DNA of 6,527 bases from Candidatus Galligastranaerophilus intestinigallinarum (lineage in GTDB: Bacteria > Cyanobacteriota > Vampirovibrionia > Gastranaerophilales > Gastranaerophilaceae), in the NCBI GenBank assembly GCA_018715855.1, contig DVKW01000212.1:1-6527 (forward strand), in the 5' to 3' direction. Position numbers and translations under genes: made by a program. The notes beneath the pieces were generated by a model, which worked only from the letters and a program-made list of their open reading frames with translations, searched no databases and was not told the origin of the DNA. Within the stretch, counting starts at the first letter, position 1, and each line of letters starts with the position of its first letter. Below, one piece after another: positions 1 through 6,443 of this stretch.

Positions 1-50
1 AGTGCTTTTTTGAACATTTCGCCTGTTCCGACTAATTTTCTTTCTGACAT
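1..50 (-). CDS. Partial 5' end of a probable class II fructose-bisphosphate aldolase
   Basis: Reading the minus strand from the ATG at 50-48 gives 16 residues, MSERKLVGTGEMFKKA, before the window edge cuts the gene. The ATG is preceded by GGAG at 60-57 with a six-base spacer, which is a good ribosome binding site and fixes the start. The pattern 'LV-x-T-x-EMFKKA' matches the usual start of bacterial class II fructose-1,6-bisphosphate aldolases, where it precedes the 'GAFNVNN' segment. That enzyme is cytoplasmic and zinc dependent, and splits or forms fructose-1,6-bisphosphate in glycolysis and gluconeogenesis. No catalytic or metal-binding residue lies in the visible part, so the assignment rests on this short pattern only. 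A related class II aldolase, such as tagatose-bisphosphate aldolase, is equally possible. That a real gene starts here is much surer than its name. Confidence 0.5.
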   Translation of the reverse strand, partial: MSERKLVGTGEMFKKA

Positions 51-95
51 AAATAACTCCACTTTCTATTCATAAATGTCAATAATCAAGTTCAT

Positions 96-122
96 ATTAT
101 ATTAAAAAAGGGGTAAAATCAA
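96..122 (-). promoter_or_regulatory. Possible sigma-70-type promoter of the aldolase-like gene
   Basis: On the minus strand a perfect TATAAT lies at 101-96, about 45 bases before the start codon at 50. A TTGATT that could serve as a -35 box is at 122-117. The spacer is 15 bases, shorter than the preferred 17, and the -35 box is a partial match. The site lies just past the terminator of the preceding gene, where a separate promoter would be expected. Confidence 0.35.
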
Positions 123-128
123 GCAACA

Positions 129-156
129 AAAAAGGGCTTTTGATTAAGCCCTTTTT
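129..156. terminator. Bidirectional Rho-independent terminator after the GH13 gene
   Basis: The plus strand reads AAAAAGGGCTT, a six-base loop TTGATT, then AAGCCCTTTTT. The stem has up to 11-12 pairs, with GGGC/GCCC at its core. Read on the minus strand it follows the GH13 stop codon (171-169) by about a dozen bases and ends in a run of T (133-128), as an intrinsic terminator should. On the plus strand it also ends in five T, so it could work both ways, although no plus-strand gene is seen before it. It separates the GH13 gene from the aldolase-like gene. Confidence 0.82.
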
Positions 157-168
157 AAAATTTAAAAT

Positions 169-2478
169 TTAACCCACACGCTTAAAGCAAATTGTTGAAT
201 ATCCGGCCAAATTAATTGCTCTGTTTGTGCTGCCGTCACCGTGAATTATTTCATCTTTATTTAAATGTCTTGATGTTCCGCCGTATTTTTCATCATCGGT
301 GTTTAAAACTTCAACCCAGCGGCCTTTGGGGAATTTAATCCAATATTCATTGTCTTTGTCTTCCCTGTAATTAGTTTCGCCTGCGTTTGTTATAGTGAAT
401 ATTTCATTGTTTGAAACATCGTCTTTTGTGCTGAATGCAACCACTTGCGACATTCCATGGTCAACAGTTGTTGAATTATCAATATGACCAAGCCTTATTG
501 CGGGGTTTTCTTCGTTTAATTTGTTTAAATCTTTTGTTAATGCGGCAAATTGCTCCATTCTTTCTTTGCCTTTTTCAGAATAGTTGATTTTACCCAAAGT
601 AGATTCGCTCAAAGCGTCCATGCCGGGTTCATAGCCTTTTTCGGTGTATAAATATTCTTCATAAGGAACGGATTCAAACTGCCTGAAGAACCTAAACGGT
701 GTTAAATCGGCGTCTTCATCCCCTTGGAAGGTCATTTTTGGCCCGGGGATTGAATAAGTTAAGGCTAAGGCCATTTTATTTTGTGCAATTGAATCGTTAA
801 ATGCTTTTTTAATTCTGTTGAAATTAATTTTAGAAGAAGAATTAATTCCTAAAGGCGAAAGAACTCTAACTTGAAGCCTGTCTCTTTGCTTTTGGGCTTC
901 TTCTCTTGACATATCGGGGGTTACTTCATATTTGTCAAGCTCGCCTGTTTGATATTTAATGGCTAAATCTTCAGATGCAAGCTGTGCTTTTTGGCAAGTT
1001 ACAATATAAATTGCTTCTTCAAAAGATTTGCCTTTTTGTTTTGCATAATCTCTTGCTCTTTCAATGTCTCTTTGGCTAAGGCTCATTGAATCATTAAGCC
1101 TTAATTTCGGAACCATTAATTTTGATATTGCCCTTGTTCCTTCATAATTGCCGATTTCATCGTGGCTTTTAACATATTTTACGCTTTGCTGTGCATTTAA
1201 AGCGGCCTTTAGAAGATTTGATGTATTAGGCGCATATAAAATGGAATCTAATTGATGATAATAATTAAAATCCCACTCGGAATCCATTCCCAATCTTGAA
1301 AGGTTGGTTTTTCCGTTTATAATATCTTGAATTGCTTTTGTGTGTTCTTCTTCAGATTTTCCCCTGCCGTATTCTTCAGGCCTTAGAGGGTTTACAACTC
1401 TTTTATCGTGAACTTCTTCATTGTTTGCCCAATAATTGCCGTTATCATCAACACTAATGCCGCCTCTGCCATCTTCTGCAATTAAAAAGGCATCGGGGTA
1501 GTGATAATTAATTTCTGCAGCCATTTGTTTAAGGGTTAAATCAGATTCCATATATTTTGTCATATCAAGGCGAAGCCCGTCAACGTGGTAGTTTTCAATC
1601 CAATTCATTGCAGAATTAATTATATAATCTCGAACGTATTCCGAATTTTCACCTTCAAAGTTAAACGCTTCGCCAAATGCATTGGGGCCTTTTATATATG
1701 GGCCCGTTCTTTTTAATTGCGCACCATCAGGGCCTAAGTGGTTTGGAATGATATCAAACACGACATTTAAGCCTTCTTTATGGGCTTCATCAACAAGTTC
1801 TTTTAATTTATCGGGGCCGCCCAAATAATCGGAAGCTGCCATCTTGTCAACTCCGTCATAGCCCCAGTTATAAGAATAGGTGTTTTCAACATGCATAATT
1901 TCAACAGTGTTAAAGCCCATTTCTTTAATTTCTTTTAATTTATCTTTAACGCCTTCATAGCTTCTTTTATCCGTAAAAGAATCGGGGTTTAGAGCGTAAA
2001 TTCTTGCATCTTTAACAGATAAATTTTTGCCCCTGCCGTTTGATGTTCTTGAAATTCTGTTTGGGTTATTTTTCCAAGCTGCATCATTTTGCCATCTGAA
2101 GGCCGATTGGTCATATATAGTTGAATCGCCGATTAATTTTTCTTGTTTAAAGGTGTATGGGTCTTTAACGGTGTCAATTTCGCCTGAACCTTTATAGATT
2201 GTATAATAATATTTATCGCCGGGGGAAATTTCGCCTTTTTGAATATCTGTTTTTTCAAAAACGCCTTTTCCTTTATTTTGAAGTTCATATTCTCTTTTTG
2301 AACCGTCAGGTTTAATAACGCCCGCTACAACGCCTTTTGTATCAGGGTAAACATAAATTTTAAAACTTGAATTTTCTTTTTTGTTGTCATCTGTTGCTAC
2401 TCTTGCGCCCCAGCTTCTGTGCTCTTCCAGCTTTTTACCGAATGAAAGCGGGGTCATTCCGACTTTTTCAATTCTCAT
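169..2478 (-). CDS. GH13 (alpha-amylase family) glucan-active enzyme, TreZ/GlgB-like
   Basis: This 769-residue protein has no signal peptide, so it is probably cytoplasmic. An N-terminal beta domain (about 35-110) resembles the E-set/CBM48 module of branching enzymes and ends in 'VKDPYTF'. The GH13 barrel follows with all four conserved regions: FDIIPNH (241-247), GLRLD with nucleophile D305 and R303, AED with the acid/base E335, and SHD with H439-D440. A beta domain closes the protein (about 665-769). The stretches NWGYDGV (204-210), PNHLGPDG and HDEIGN, with a GPKMTFQGDE segment near 579-588, are closest to maltooligosyltrehalose trehalohydrolase (TreZ), with branching enzyme (GlgB) next. 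The expected reaction is hydrolysis or transfer at alpha-1,4/1,6 bonds of glycogen-like glucan, but the exact one cannot be read from the sequence. About 110 charged residues (450-560) between the fourth region and the GPKMTFQG segment look like an insertion. The start is the first ATG, with AGGAAG 11 bases before it. No TreY partner is in the window. Confidence 0.88.
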   Translation of the reverse strand: MRIEKVGMTPLSFGKKLEEHRSWGARVATDDNKKENSSFKIYVYPDTKGVVAGVIKPDGSKREYELQNKGKGVFEKTDIQKGEISPGDKYYYTIYKGSGEIDTVKDPYTFKQEKLIGDSTIYDQSAFRWQNDAAWKNNPNRISRTSNGRGKNLSVKDARIYALNPDSFTDKRSYEGVKDKLKEIKEMGFNTVEIMHVENTYSYNWGYDGVDKMAASDYLGGPDKLKELVDEAHKEGLNVVFDIIPNHLGPDGAQLKRTGPYIKGPNAFGEAFNFEGENSEYVRDYIINSAMNWIENYHVDGLRLDMTKYMESDLTLKQMAAEINYHYPDAFLIAEDGRGGISVDDNGNYWANNEEVHDKRVVNPLRPEEYGRGKSEEEHTKAIQDIINGKTNLSRLGMDSEWDFNYYHQLDSILYAPNTSNLLKAALNAQQSVKYVKSHDEIGNYEGTRAISKLMVPKLRLNDSMSLSQRDIERARDYAKQKGKSFEEAIYIVTCQKAQLASEDLAIKYQTGELDKYEVTPDMSREEAQKQRDRLQVRVLSPLGINSSSKINFNRIKKAFNDSIAQNKMALALTYSIPGPKMTFQGDEDADLTPFRFFRQFESVPYEEYLYTEKGYEPGMDALSESTLGKINYSEKGKERMEQFAALTKDLNKLNEENPAIRLGHIDNSTTVDHGMSQVVAFSTKDDVSNNEIFTITNAGETNYREDKDNEYWIKFPKGRWVEVLNTDDEKYGGTSRHLNKDEIIHGDGSTNRAINLAGYSTICFKRVG

Positions 2479-2524
2479 AAATTTATTTTCTTCCTAAAAA
2501 ATAAGACACACACCTAACTTAATA

Positions 2525-2557
2525 AAAACAAAAACAATTTTATTTTTGCCTAAAATT
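2525..2557 (-). terminator. Possible weak terminator after the small secreted-protein gene
   Basis: On the minus strand AATTTTA (2557-2551), an eight-base loop and TAAAATT (2542-2536) form a seven-pair hairpin that overlaps the stop codon of the upstream gene. It is followed by GTTTTTGTTTTT. The T-rich tail is right for an intrinsic terminator, but the stem contains only A-T pairs and would be weak. Partial read-through into the GH13 gene, whose start is 77 bases beyond the stop, is plausible. No clear separate GH13 promoter was seen in that gap. Confidence 0.33.
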
Positions 2558-3164
2558 ATTTATTCCTCTTAATAAATCTCCATTTTGGAATTTCCGAATG
2601 ATAAACTTTTAAAACAAGCAAATCGCCTTTTTCTATGTCAACATCTTCGCCCTTTTCAATGTAAACAAAGGGGGTGTTTTCATAAACATTATGAAAAGCG
2701 GTTTTAATTCTTGATTTATCTTCATCAGGAATTATAAGCCCTTTTGAAAAATAGAAAACCTGGCTTAAACCTTTTACAAAATATCCGCCAACGGCAAGCC
2801 CTGCATCAAGTGCCGTTTTTTTATAATCTCTTTTAGAATAGCCGACAACTTTTGCTTCTAAGTTTTCATCTTCTATTAAATGAACAACGCCGTCTATTTC
2901 AAAAGATTCAGGCTGAATTACAATGTATGCGTTTCTTTTGCCCCTTTTGGCATCAACCGTTTTTAATATTGTGCCGTTTATTGTTGAATTTGCCTTAATA
3001 ATTTTACCGTCTGAAAGTTCGGTTTCTTCAACAACTTTTGCACTAAAAACTTTTTCATTATCGTTTGTATTGAAATCTGTCATGCTTTCAACCAAAATAT
3101 TTTGCGCAAAAACAAAGGGGGTGATAAGAAAATAAAATAAAATTGTGTAAAATATTTTTTTCAT
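2556..3164 (-). CDS. Small exported protein of unknown function
   Basis: This 202-residue protein belongs to no family I can name. It starts with a clear Sec signal peptide: MKK, a hydrophobic core (residues 4-19) and a likely cleavage after VFA at residue 20. There is no lipobox cysteine, so the product should be soluble in the periplasm or secreted. The mature part is rich in short beta-like stretches: 'FSAKVVEETELSDGKIIKA' (40-58), then a turn and 'INGTILKTV' (62-70), then 'AYIVIQPESFEIDGVVHLI' (79-97). A small, moderately hydrophobic segment with 'AGLAVGGYFVKGL' (121-133) follows, and the end is 'VDIEKGDLLVLKVYHSEIP'. The order 'state the default, then G-T-I-x-G-T-I' recalls the beta fold seen in TrbI/VirB10-like and other envelope proteins, but this is only a resemblance. 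The start is fixed by the signal peptide, although no Shine-Dalgarno sequence precedes it. It may share transcription with the GH13 gene downstream. Confidence 0.82.
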   Translation of the reverse strand: MKKIFYTILFYFLITPFVFAQNILVESMTDFNTNDNEKVFSAKVVEETELSDGKIIKANSTINGTILKTVDAKRGKRNAYIVIQPESFEIDGVVHLIEDENLEAKVVGYSKRDYKKTALDAGLAVGGYFVKGLSQVFYFSKGLIIPDEDKSRIKTAFHNVYENTPFVYIEKGEDVDIEKGDLLVLKVYHSEIPKWRFIKRNK

Positions 3165-3170
3165 AGGATA

Positions 3171-3179
3171 ATTTTAGCA
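3171..3179 (-). promoter_or_regulatory. Extended -10 promoter element at the start of the exported-protein gene
   Basis: The minus strand reads TGCTAAAAT from 3179 to 3171, which fits the extended -10 form TGnTAnAAT. Only six bases (3170-3165) separate it from the ATG at 3164. Transcription would therefore begin at or within a base or two of the start codon, giving a leaderless message, which agrees with the absence of a ribosome binding site. No convincing -35 box is present at the expected distance. The 59-base divergent gap (3165-3223) must also hold the promoter of the plus-strand hydrolase, for which I found no clear boxes. Confidence 0.35.
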
Positions 3180-3223
3180 TACAATTTTTTAATATAGAAA
3201 TTTATTAACAAAAAGGATAAAAA

Positions 3224-3772
3224 ATGTTAAATTCAAAAAATTCAATTTTAATTATGATAGATGTGCAAGATAAGCTTGTTAAAATGTTGAGTGAAAAAAA
3301 CCAAAATGAAATGGTTGAAAAAACAAAAAAAATTGTAAGTGCCGCAAAAATTTTAAACATTGATACAATTACAACAGAACAATACCCAAAGGGTTTAGGC
3401 GCTACAATTCAAGAAGTTCAAGAAATTTTAGGGGAAAAATATCTTCCTTTTGAAAAAACAAATTTTTCTATTGTAAAAGAAGATGAAATTTTTGAAGCTG
3501 CTAAAAAAACAGGCAAAAAACAAGTTGTTTTATTTGGAATTGAAGCGCATATTTGTGTTTTTCAAACGGCAATTGAACTAAAAGAAATGGGGTATGAAGT
3601 TTTTGTTGTTTATGACATTTCGCATTCAAGAAAAGATGAAGAAAAACTTCTTGCAATGAAAAATTTATCTCAGCTTGGAATTTTAACCTTATCTTTAGAA
3701 ATGGTTTTATTTATGTGGCTAAAGGGTTCTAAAAACCCCAATTTTAAAGAAGTTCAAGCTTTAATTAAATAA
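3224..3772 (+). CDS. Isochorismatase-like cysteine hydrolase (ISOC2/YcaC type)
   Basis: This 182-residue cytoplasmic protein has the usual length and fold pattern of the isochorismatase-like hydrolases. The catalytic triad is visible: D13 in 'LIMIDVQDKL', K78 in 'PFEKTNFS' and C111 in 'GIEAHICV'. The segments 'TEQYPKGLG' (51-59), 'LFGIEAHICVFQTAIEL' and 'YDISHSRKDEEKLLAM' match the ISOC1/ISOC2 and YcaC-like branch better than true isochorismatases or nicotinamidases. These enzymes hydrolyse amide or ether bonds through the cysteine, but substrates in this branch are mostly unknown, so none is assigned. The ATG at 3224 has AAGGA (3213-3217) six bases upstream. It is the only plus-strand gene in the window. 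It diverges from the exported-protein gene, and its last 12 bases overlap the end of lpxK on the other strand. Confidence 0.9.
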   Translation: MLNSKNSILIMIDVQDKLVKMLSEKNQNEMVEKTKKIVSAAKILNIDTITTEQYPKGLGATIQEVQEILGEKYLPFEKTNFSIVKEDEIFEAAKKTGKKQVVLFGIEAHICVFQTAIELKEMGYEVFVVYDISHSRKDEEKLLAMKNLSQLGILTLSLEMVLFMWLKGSKNPNFKEVQALIK

Positions 3773-4810
3773 ATTAACGTTATCTAAAATTTTATTAAAA
3801 TTAATTAAAGGCTTTAATTTAAGAGCATAAAAGTTATCAACATTTTGGAATTTTAAAATTTTTACCATATCTTTTTCTGTTGTAACGGCTGCTTTTAAAT
3901 TAAGGCTTTTTAATTTTTCATTTATCATATCAACTGTTTTTTGATTGTATTCAAAATGGTCATCAAAGCTTATTGTTTTTTTAATTTCCAAATCATTTAA
4001 AATGGAATAAAATTTATCAGGCGCGCCAATTCCGGAAAAAGCCAAAACTTCTTTTTTATCTAAAATTTCGCCCGTTTTAATGTTATAAATTTCGCCTTTT
4101 ATCATTTTGCAAATTTCAAAATCTTTCATGTTTTTTGTTATATAAGGGTTAATTTCGCCGCTTCCCCCTTTTTGAACAACAATAATTTTATCTGCCCTTT
4201 TAATTTCGGATAAAGGCTCTCTTAAAGGGCCCATAGGAAGGCAAAAACCGTTTCCAAATGCGCTTTTTGAATCTATCAAAAGAAGGGATAAATTCTTTTT
4301 TATTTTTCTGTTTGAAAACCCGTCATCCATAATAATAACTTGAATATTAAAATTTTCTTTCAAGTATTTTGCAGCTTTTATTCTGTTTGATGAAGTTACA
4401 ACAACAACATTTTTTGTTTTTTTGGAAATTAAATTAACTTCATCGCCTGATAAAATCGGGTCATCAATTAAAATTTTATCAAAATTTTTAATTAAGTTAA
4501 CTTTTTTATTGTCTAATTTGCCTTGATAGCCCCTTGATAAAATTGCAACTTGCAAATTTTTTTCTGCCAAAAAATTTGCAAGTTCAATTACAACAGGGGT
4601 TTTGCCAACCCCGCCCGTTGTTAAGTTGCCAACACAAATTATAAAAGGTTCAACAACGGTTTCTTTTAAAAAATTTATTTTGTATAAAAAATTTTTTATA
4701 TTTATAAAAAGAAAATAAAAAACGGTGGGCAAAATAAACAAAGCGGTTAAAAGCGCCGATTTTTTACCATAGTGAAAATCTGTTATTTTCTTTTTTATGT
4801 TAAATGCCAT
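3761..4810 (-). CDS. lpxK: Tetraacyldisaccharide 4'-kinase (lipid A 4'-kinase)
   Basis: LpxK uses ATP to phosphorylate the 4' position of the lipid A disaccharide precursor, giving lipid IVA at the cytoplasmic face of the inner membrane. The 349-residue length is normal for the family. An N-terminal hydrophobic segment (about 18-38) is the membrane anchor. The P-loop 'VGNLTTGGVGKTP' (60-72) is a near-perfect LpxK signature. Next come SRGYQGK (92-98), SGDE (121-124), MDDGF (161-165), SGIGAPDKF (259-267), DDHFEY (283-288) and TEKDMVK (311-317). The D162-D163 pair and H285 line up with residues known to act in catalysis. Two positions differ from the usual form: the motif after DDGF is SN rather than QH, and DHH is DHF. 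The start lies two bases after the mce stop with no strong ribosome binding site, so translation is probably coupled to mce. Confidence 0.95.
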   Translation of the reverse strand: MAFNIKKKITDFHYGKKSALLTALFILPTVFYFLFINIKNFLYKINFLKETVVEPFIICVGNLTTGGVGKTPVVIELANFLAEKNLQVAILSRGYQGKLDNKKVNLIKNFDKILIDDPILSGDEVNLISKKTKNVVVVTSSNRIKAAKYLKENFNIQVIIMDDGFSNRKIKKNLSLLLIDSKSAFGNGFCLPMGPLREPLSEIKRADKIIVVQKGGSGEINPYITKNMKDFEICKMIKGEIYNIKTGEILDKKEVLAFSGIGAPDKFYSILNDLEIKKTISFDDHFEYNQKTVDMINEKLKSLNLKAAVTTEKDMVKILKFQNVDNFYALKLKPLINFNKILDNVNLFN

Positions 4811-4812
4811 AA

Positions 4813-6180
4813 TTAAAACATTAGCCTGAACAATAAGAACCTTTTATTCAATTTTTCCGAGAATTTTCTTAAGTTTCTTGTTGTTATCATTGCATCTTGA
4901 ATTGAATTATTTATTGTAAGTTGTTCTTCGCCTGAAACTTCGTTTACTTTTTTCAAGTTTTCATTCACTTCTTTTACTGCATTATTAATGCCAGAAACAG
5001 ATTCTTTAAGGTCTTTTCTTAATTTTTCATCGCCTGCAAATTCATTAATGTAGCAAGAAATATCCGCCAAATTTCTTGAAATTTCGCCTAAATCCGAAAG
5101 CATTTCTTTAGTTTCGGGGGTTTCTATGATTTTATTCATATTATCTGACAATCTGCCAACAGATTTTATTGTGTTTCTTAAATCTTGCTGTGTTTGTTTG
5201 TCGCCAACAATATCGTTTAAATTGTCAGATAAAACAGAAAGCTTTTTGGTTAAAATGTTTGTTTGTTTTAAAACGGCGTCTAATTCTTCTTTACTTGAAT
5301 CAATTAATGCCATTGCTTTATCTATTGTAGTGTTTGCTTTTTTGGTTAAATCATTGATATTTACAACAGATTCTCTAATATCGGATACAAATTCATCCGA
5401 TAAAATTTCCATAACTCTATAATTAACACTTGCAAGAGAATGAGCAGCTTTATATTGAAGTTCAAGAAAATCGCTTATTCTCATTGGTTCAATTATTGTG
5501 TATGGCGAAGTTGTTGTCGGAGCTTCCATTTTGGCGCCGTTTTTAAGCTCAAACCTTAAATTGTTATTGCCTGTTACATAAGCCAATATATTTGAATTAT
5601 CTAAAATAAGCCCCGGTAAATCTATTATATAGCCTATTTTTAAAGTATTTTTTGTTTTGAATTTAGACCTGTATTCTAAAGGCGCAGCAGATGTGGGAAT
5701 AACCCTTGCATCTTCCACTTTGCCTATTTTTGTATATTCATTTGATAAAACCATATAAACATCTTGGCCTTCTTTAATATTGGTAGATGTTTTGTTTGTT
5801 TCCATATAAATATAATTAACTTTTGGCGGCATAACTTCTAAAAATTGTTCGCCGATAAGCCCTGATTGCTGAATTGAAATTGTTGAAGCATGGGGAATTT
5901 TAACGCCTTTTTCGGTTATAACAAATTTAACCTTAACATGGCTGTCTTTGCCTGCTACAACAGGAATAATTTCTTCAATTTGGCCGATTCTAAGCCCCAT
6001 CATCTGAACGCCGGAACCTGCACGAATACCGTTTATATCGTGGAAAATAACTTCAATTCTTTCACCTGATGATAAGCTTCTGCCTTTAATCCAAAGCACG
6101 GTGAAAATAAGAATTATAAGTGCGGTAACTGTTAAAATACCAACTTTTAAGGATGAAGAAACTTTTCTGTTTGAAGCCAT
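4813..6180 (-). CDS. MCE-domain (MlaD family) lipid-transport protein
   Basis: This 455-residue protein is anchored in the inner membrane by one N-terminal helix (about 12-32), with the rest in the periplasm. The MCE domain follows at about 40-118, with 'DINGIRAGSGVQMMGLRIGQIEEI' (48-71) and 'SGLIGEQFLEVMPP' (106-119), both typical of MlaD. A beta-rich segment (about 120-235) leads to a long helical, coiled-coil region (about 240-445) rich in S, N, K, E, D and L. The last residues are hydrophobic, RFLLFRLMF. MCE proteins form hexameric rings or tubes that bind an MlaE-type permease and MlaF ATPase and carry phospholipids across the periplasm. The single MCE domain plus long coiled coil resembles cyanobacterial and chloroplast TGD2-type proteins. 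The ATG at 6180 has purine-rich AGAAGAG just upstream. No permease or ATPase gene is in the window. lpxK follows directly in the same operon. Confidence 0.92.
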   Translation of the reverse strand: MASNRKVSSSLKVGILTVTALIILIFTVLWIKGRSLSSGERIEVIFHDINGIRAGSGVQMMGLRIGQIEEIIPVVAGKDSHVKVKFVITEKGVKIPHASTISIQQSGLIGEQFLEVMPPKVNYIYMETNKTSTNIKEGQDVYMVLSNEYTKIGKVEDARVIPTSAAPLEYRSKFKTKNTLKIGYIIDLPGLILDNSNILAYVTGNNNLRFELKNGAKMEAPTTTSPYTIIEPMRISDFLELQYKAAHSLASVNYRVMEILSDEFVSDIRESVVNINDLTKKANTTIDKAMALIDSSKEELDAVLKQTNILTKKLSVLSDNLNDIVGDKQTQQDLRNTIKSVGRLSDNMNKIIETPETKEMLSDLGEISRNLADISCYINEFAGDEKLRKDLKESVSGINNAVKEVNENLKKVNEVSGEEQLTINNSIQDAMITTRNLRKFSEKLNKRFLLFRLMF

Positions 6181-6207
6181 AATCTCTTCTCTAATACTAA
6201 CGGGTTG

Positions 6208-6235
6208 ATTATACTATAAAAAAAATTTCTTTGAA
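6208..6235 (-). promoter_or_regulatory. Sigma-70-type promoter of the mce-lpxK operon
   Basis: On the minus strand TATAAT (6213-6208) is a perfect -10 box. TTCAAA (6235-6230), matching four of six -35 positions, lies 16 bases before it. Transcription would begin near 6201, leaving a leader of about 20 bases before the mce ATG. Just upstream an AT-only hairpin (TTCTT-TCA-AAGAA) is followed by eight T, which could weakly stop transcripts arriving from the right-hand element. Confidence 0.6.
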
Positions 6236-6281
6236 AGAATAATCATAAACAAATACACCTTTTATTGGGCATTGTTAGACA

Positions 6282-6326
6282 AAACCGTTTGACACCGCTG
6301 TGCTGAGCATTTGCCGTCAGGCAAAT
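6282..6326 (+). repeat. Direct-repeat module, copy A
   Basis: AAACCGTT (6282-6289), five bases TGACA, CCGC (6295-6298), then GCTGAGC (6302-6308). A perfect seven-pair hairpin ATTTGCC-GTCA-GGCAAAT (6309-6326) follows. The same order and nearly the same spacing occur in copy B 162 bases downstream. Confidence 0.5.
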
Positions 6327-6409
6327 AAAAAACCAATAAAAAATTGCGCTGTTGCAGCGATATCGATGCGCGCGACCTATCCCTTAAAAAAACATAGGTG
6401 TGTGGAGCA

Positions 6410-6440
6410 ATATCGGCTTGCTTATGAAGCAAGGCGATAT
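6410..6440. repeat. Long inverted repeat (hairpin) at the centre of the right-end element
   Basis: ATATCG (6410-6415) pairs with CGATAT (6435-6440). After a single G-G mismatch CTTGCTT (6417-6423) pairs with AAGCAAG (6427-6433), around a three-base loop ATG. Thirteen of 14 positions pair. There is no T-run on either side, so it is not an intrinsic terminator. Confidence 0.75.
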
Positions 6441-6443
6441 GCG

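Noticed and set aside
2923..3135. A 70-codon plus-strand frame
   Set aside because: It lies wholly inside the exported-protein gene on the other strand and has no ribosome binding site or sensible composition.
3724..3738. GGGTT/AACCC hairpin near the end of the hydrolase gene as a terminator for lpxK or the hydrolase
   Set aside because: The stem has only five pairs, lies inside coding sequence, and has no proper T-run on either strand.
3803..3819. AATTAAA/TTTAATT inverted repeat as a terminator of the hydrolase
   Set aside because: It consists only of A-T pairs, is not followed by a T-run, and lies within the coding end of lpxK. Such repeats are expected by chance in DNA this AT-rich.
5126..5422. 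A 98-codon plus-strand frame
   Set aside because: It is antisense to the coiled-coil part of the mce gene, and its Ser/Leu/Phe-rich content is what the complement of Lys/Asn/Asp-rich codons gives.
6214..6246. A ten-codon leader-type frame on the minus strand (ATG at 6246) behind AAAGGTG
   Set aside because: It runs across the mce -35 region up to the -10 box, shows no regulatory codon run, and the spacing to AAAGGTG is long.
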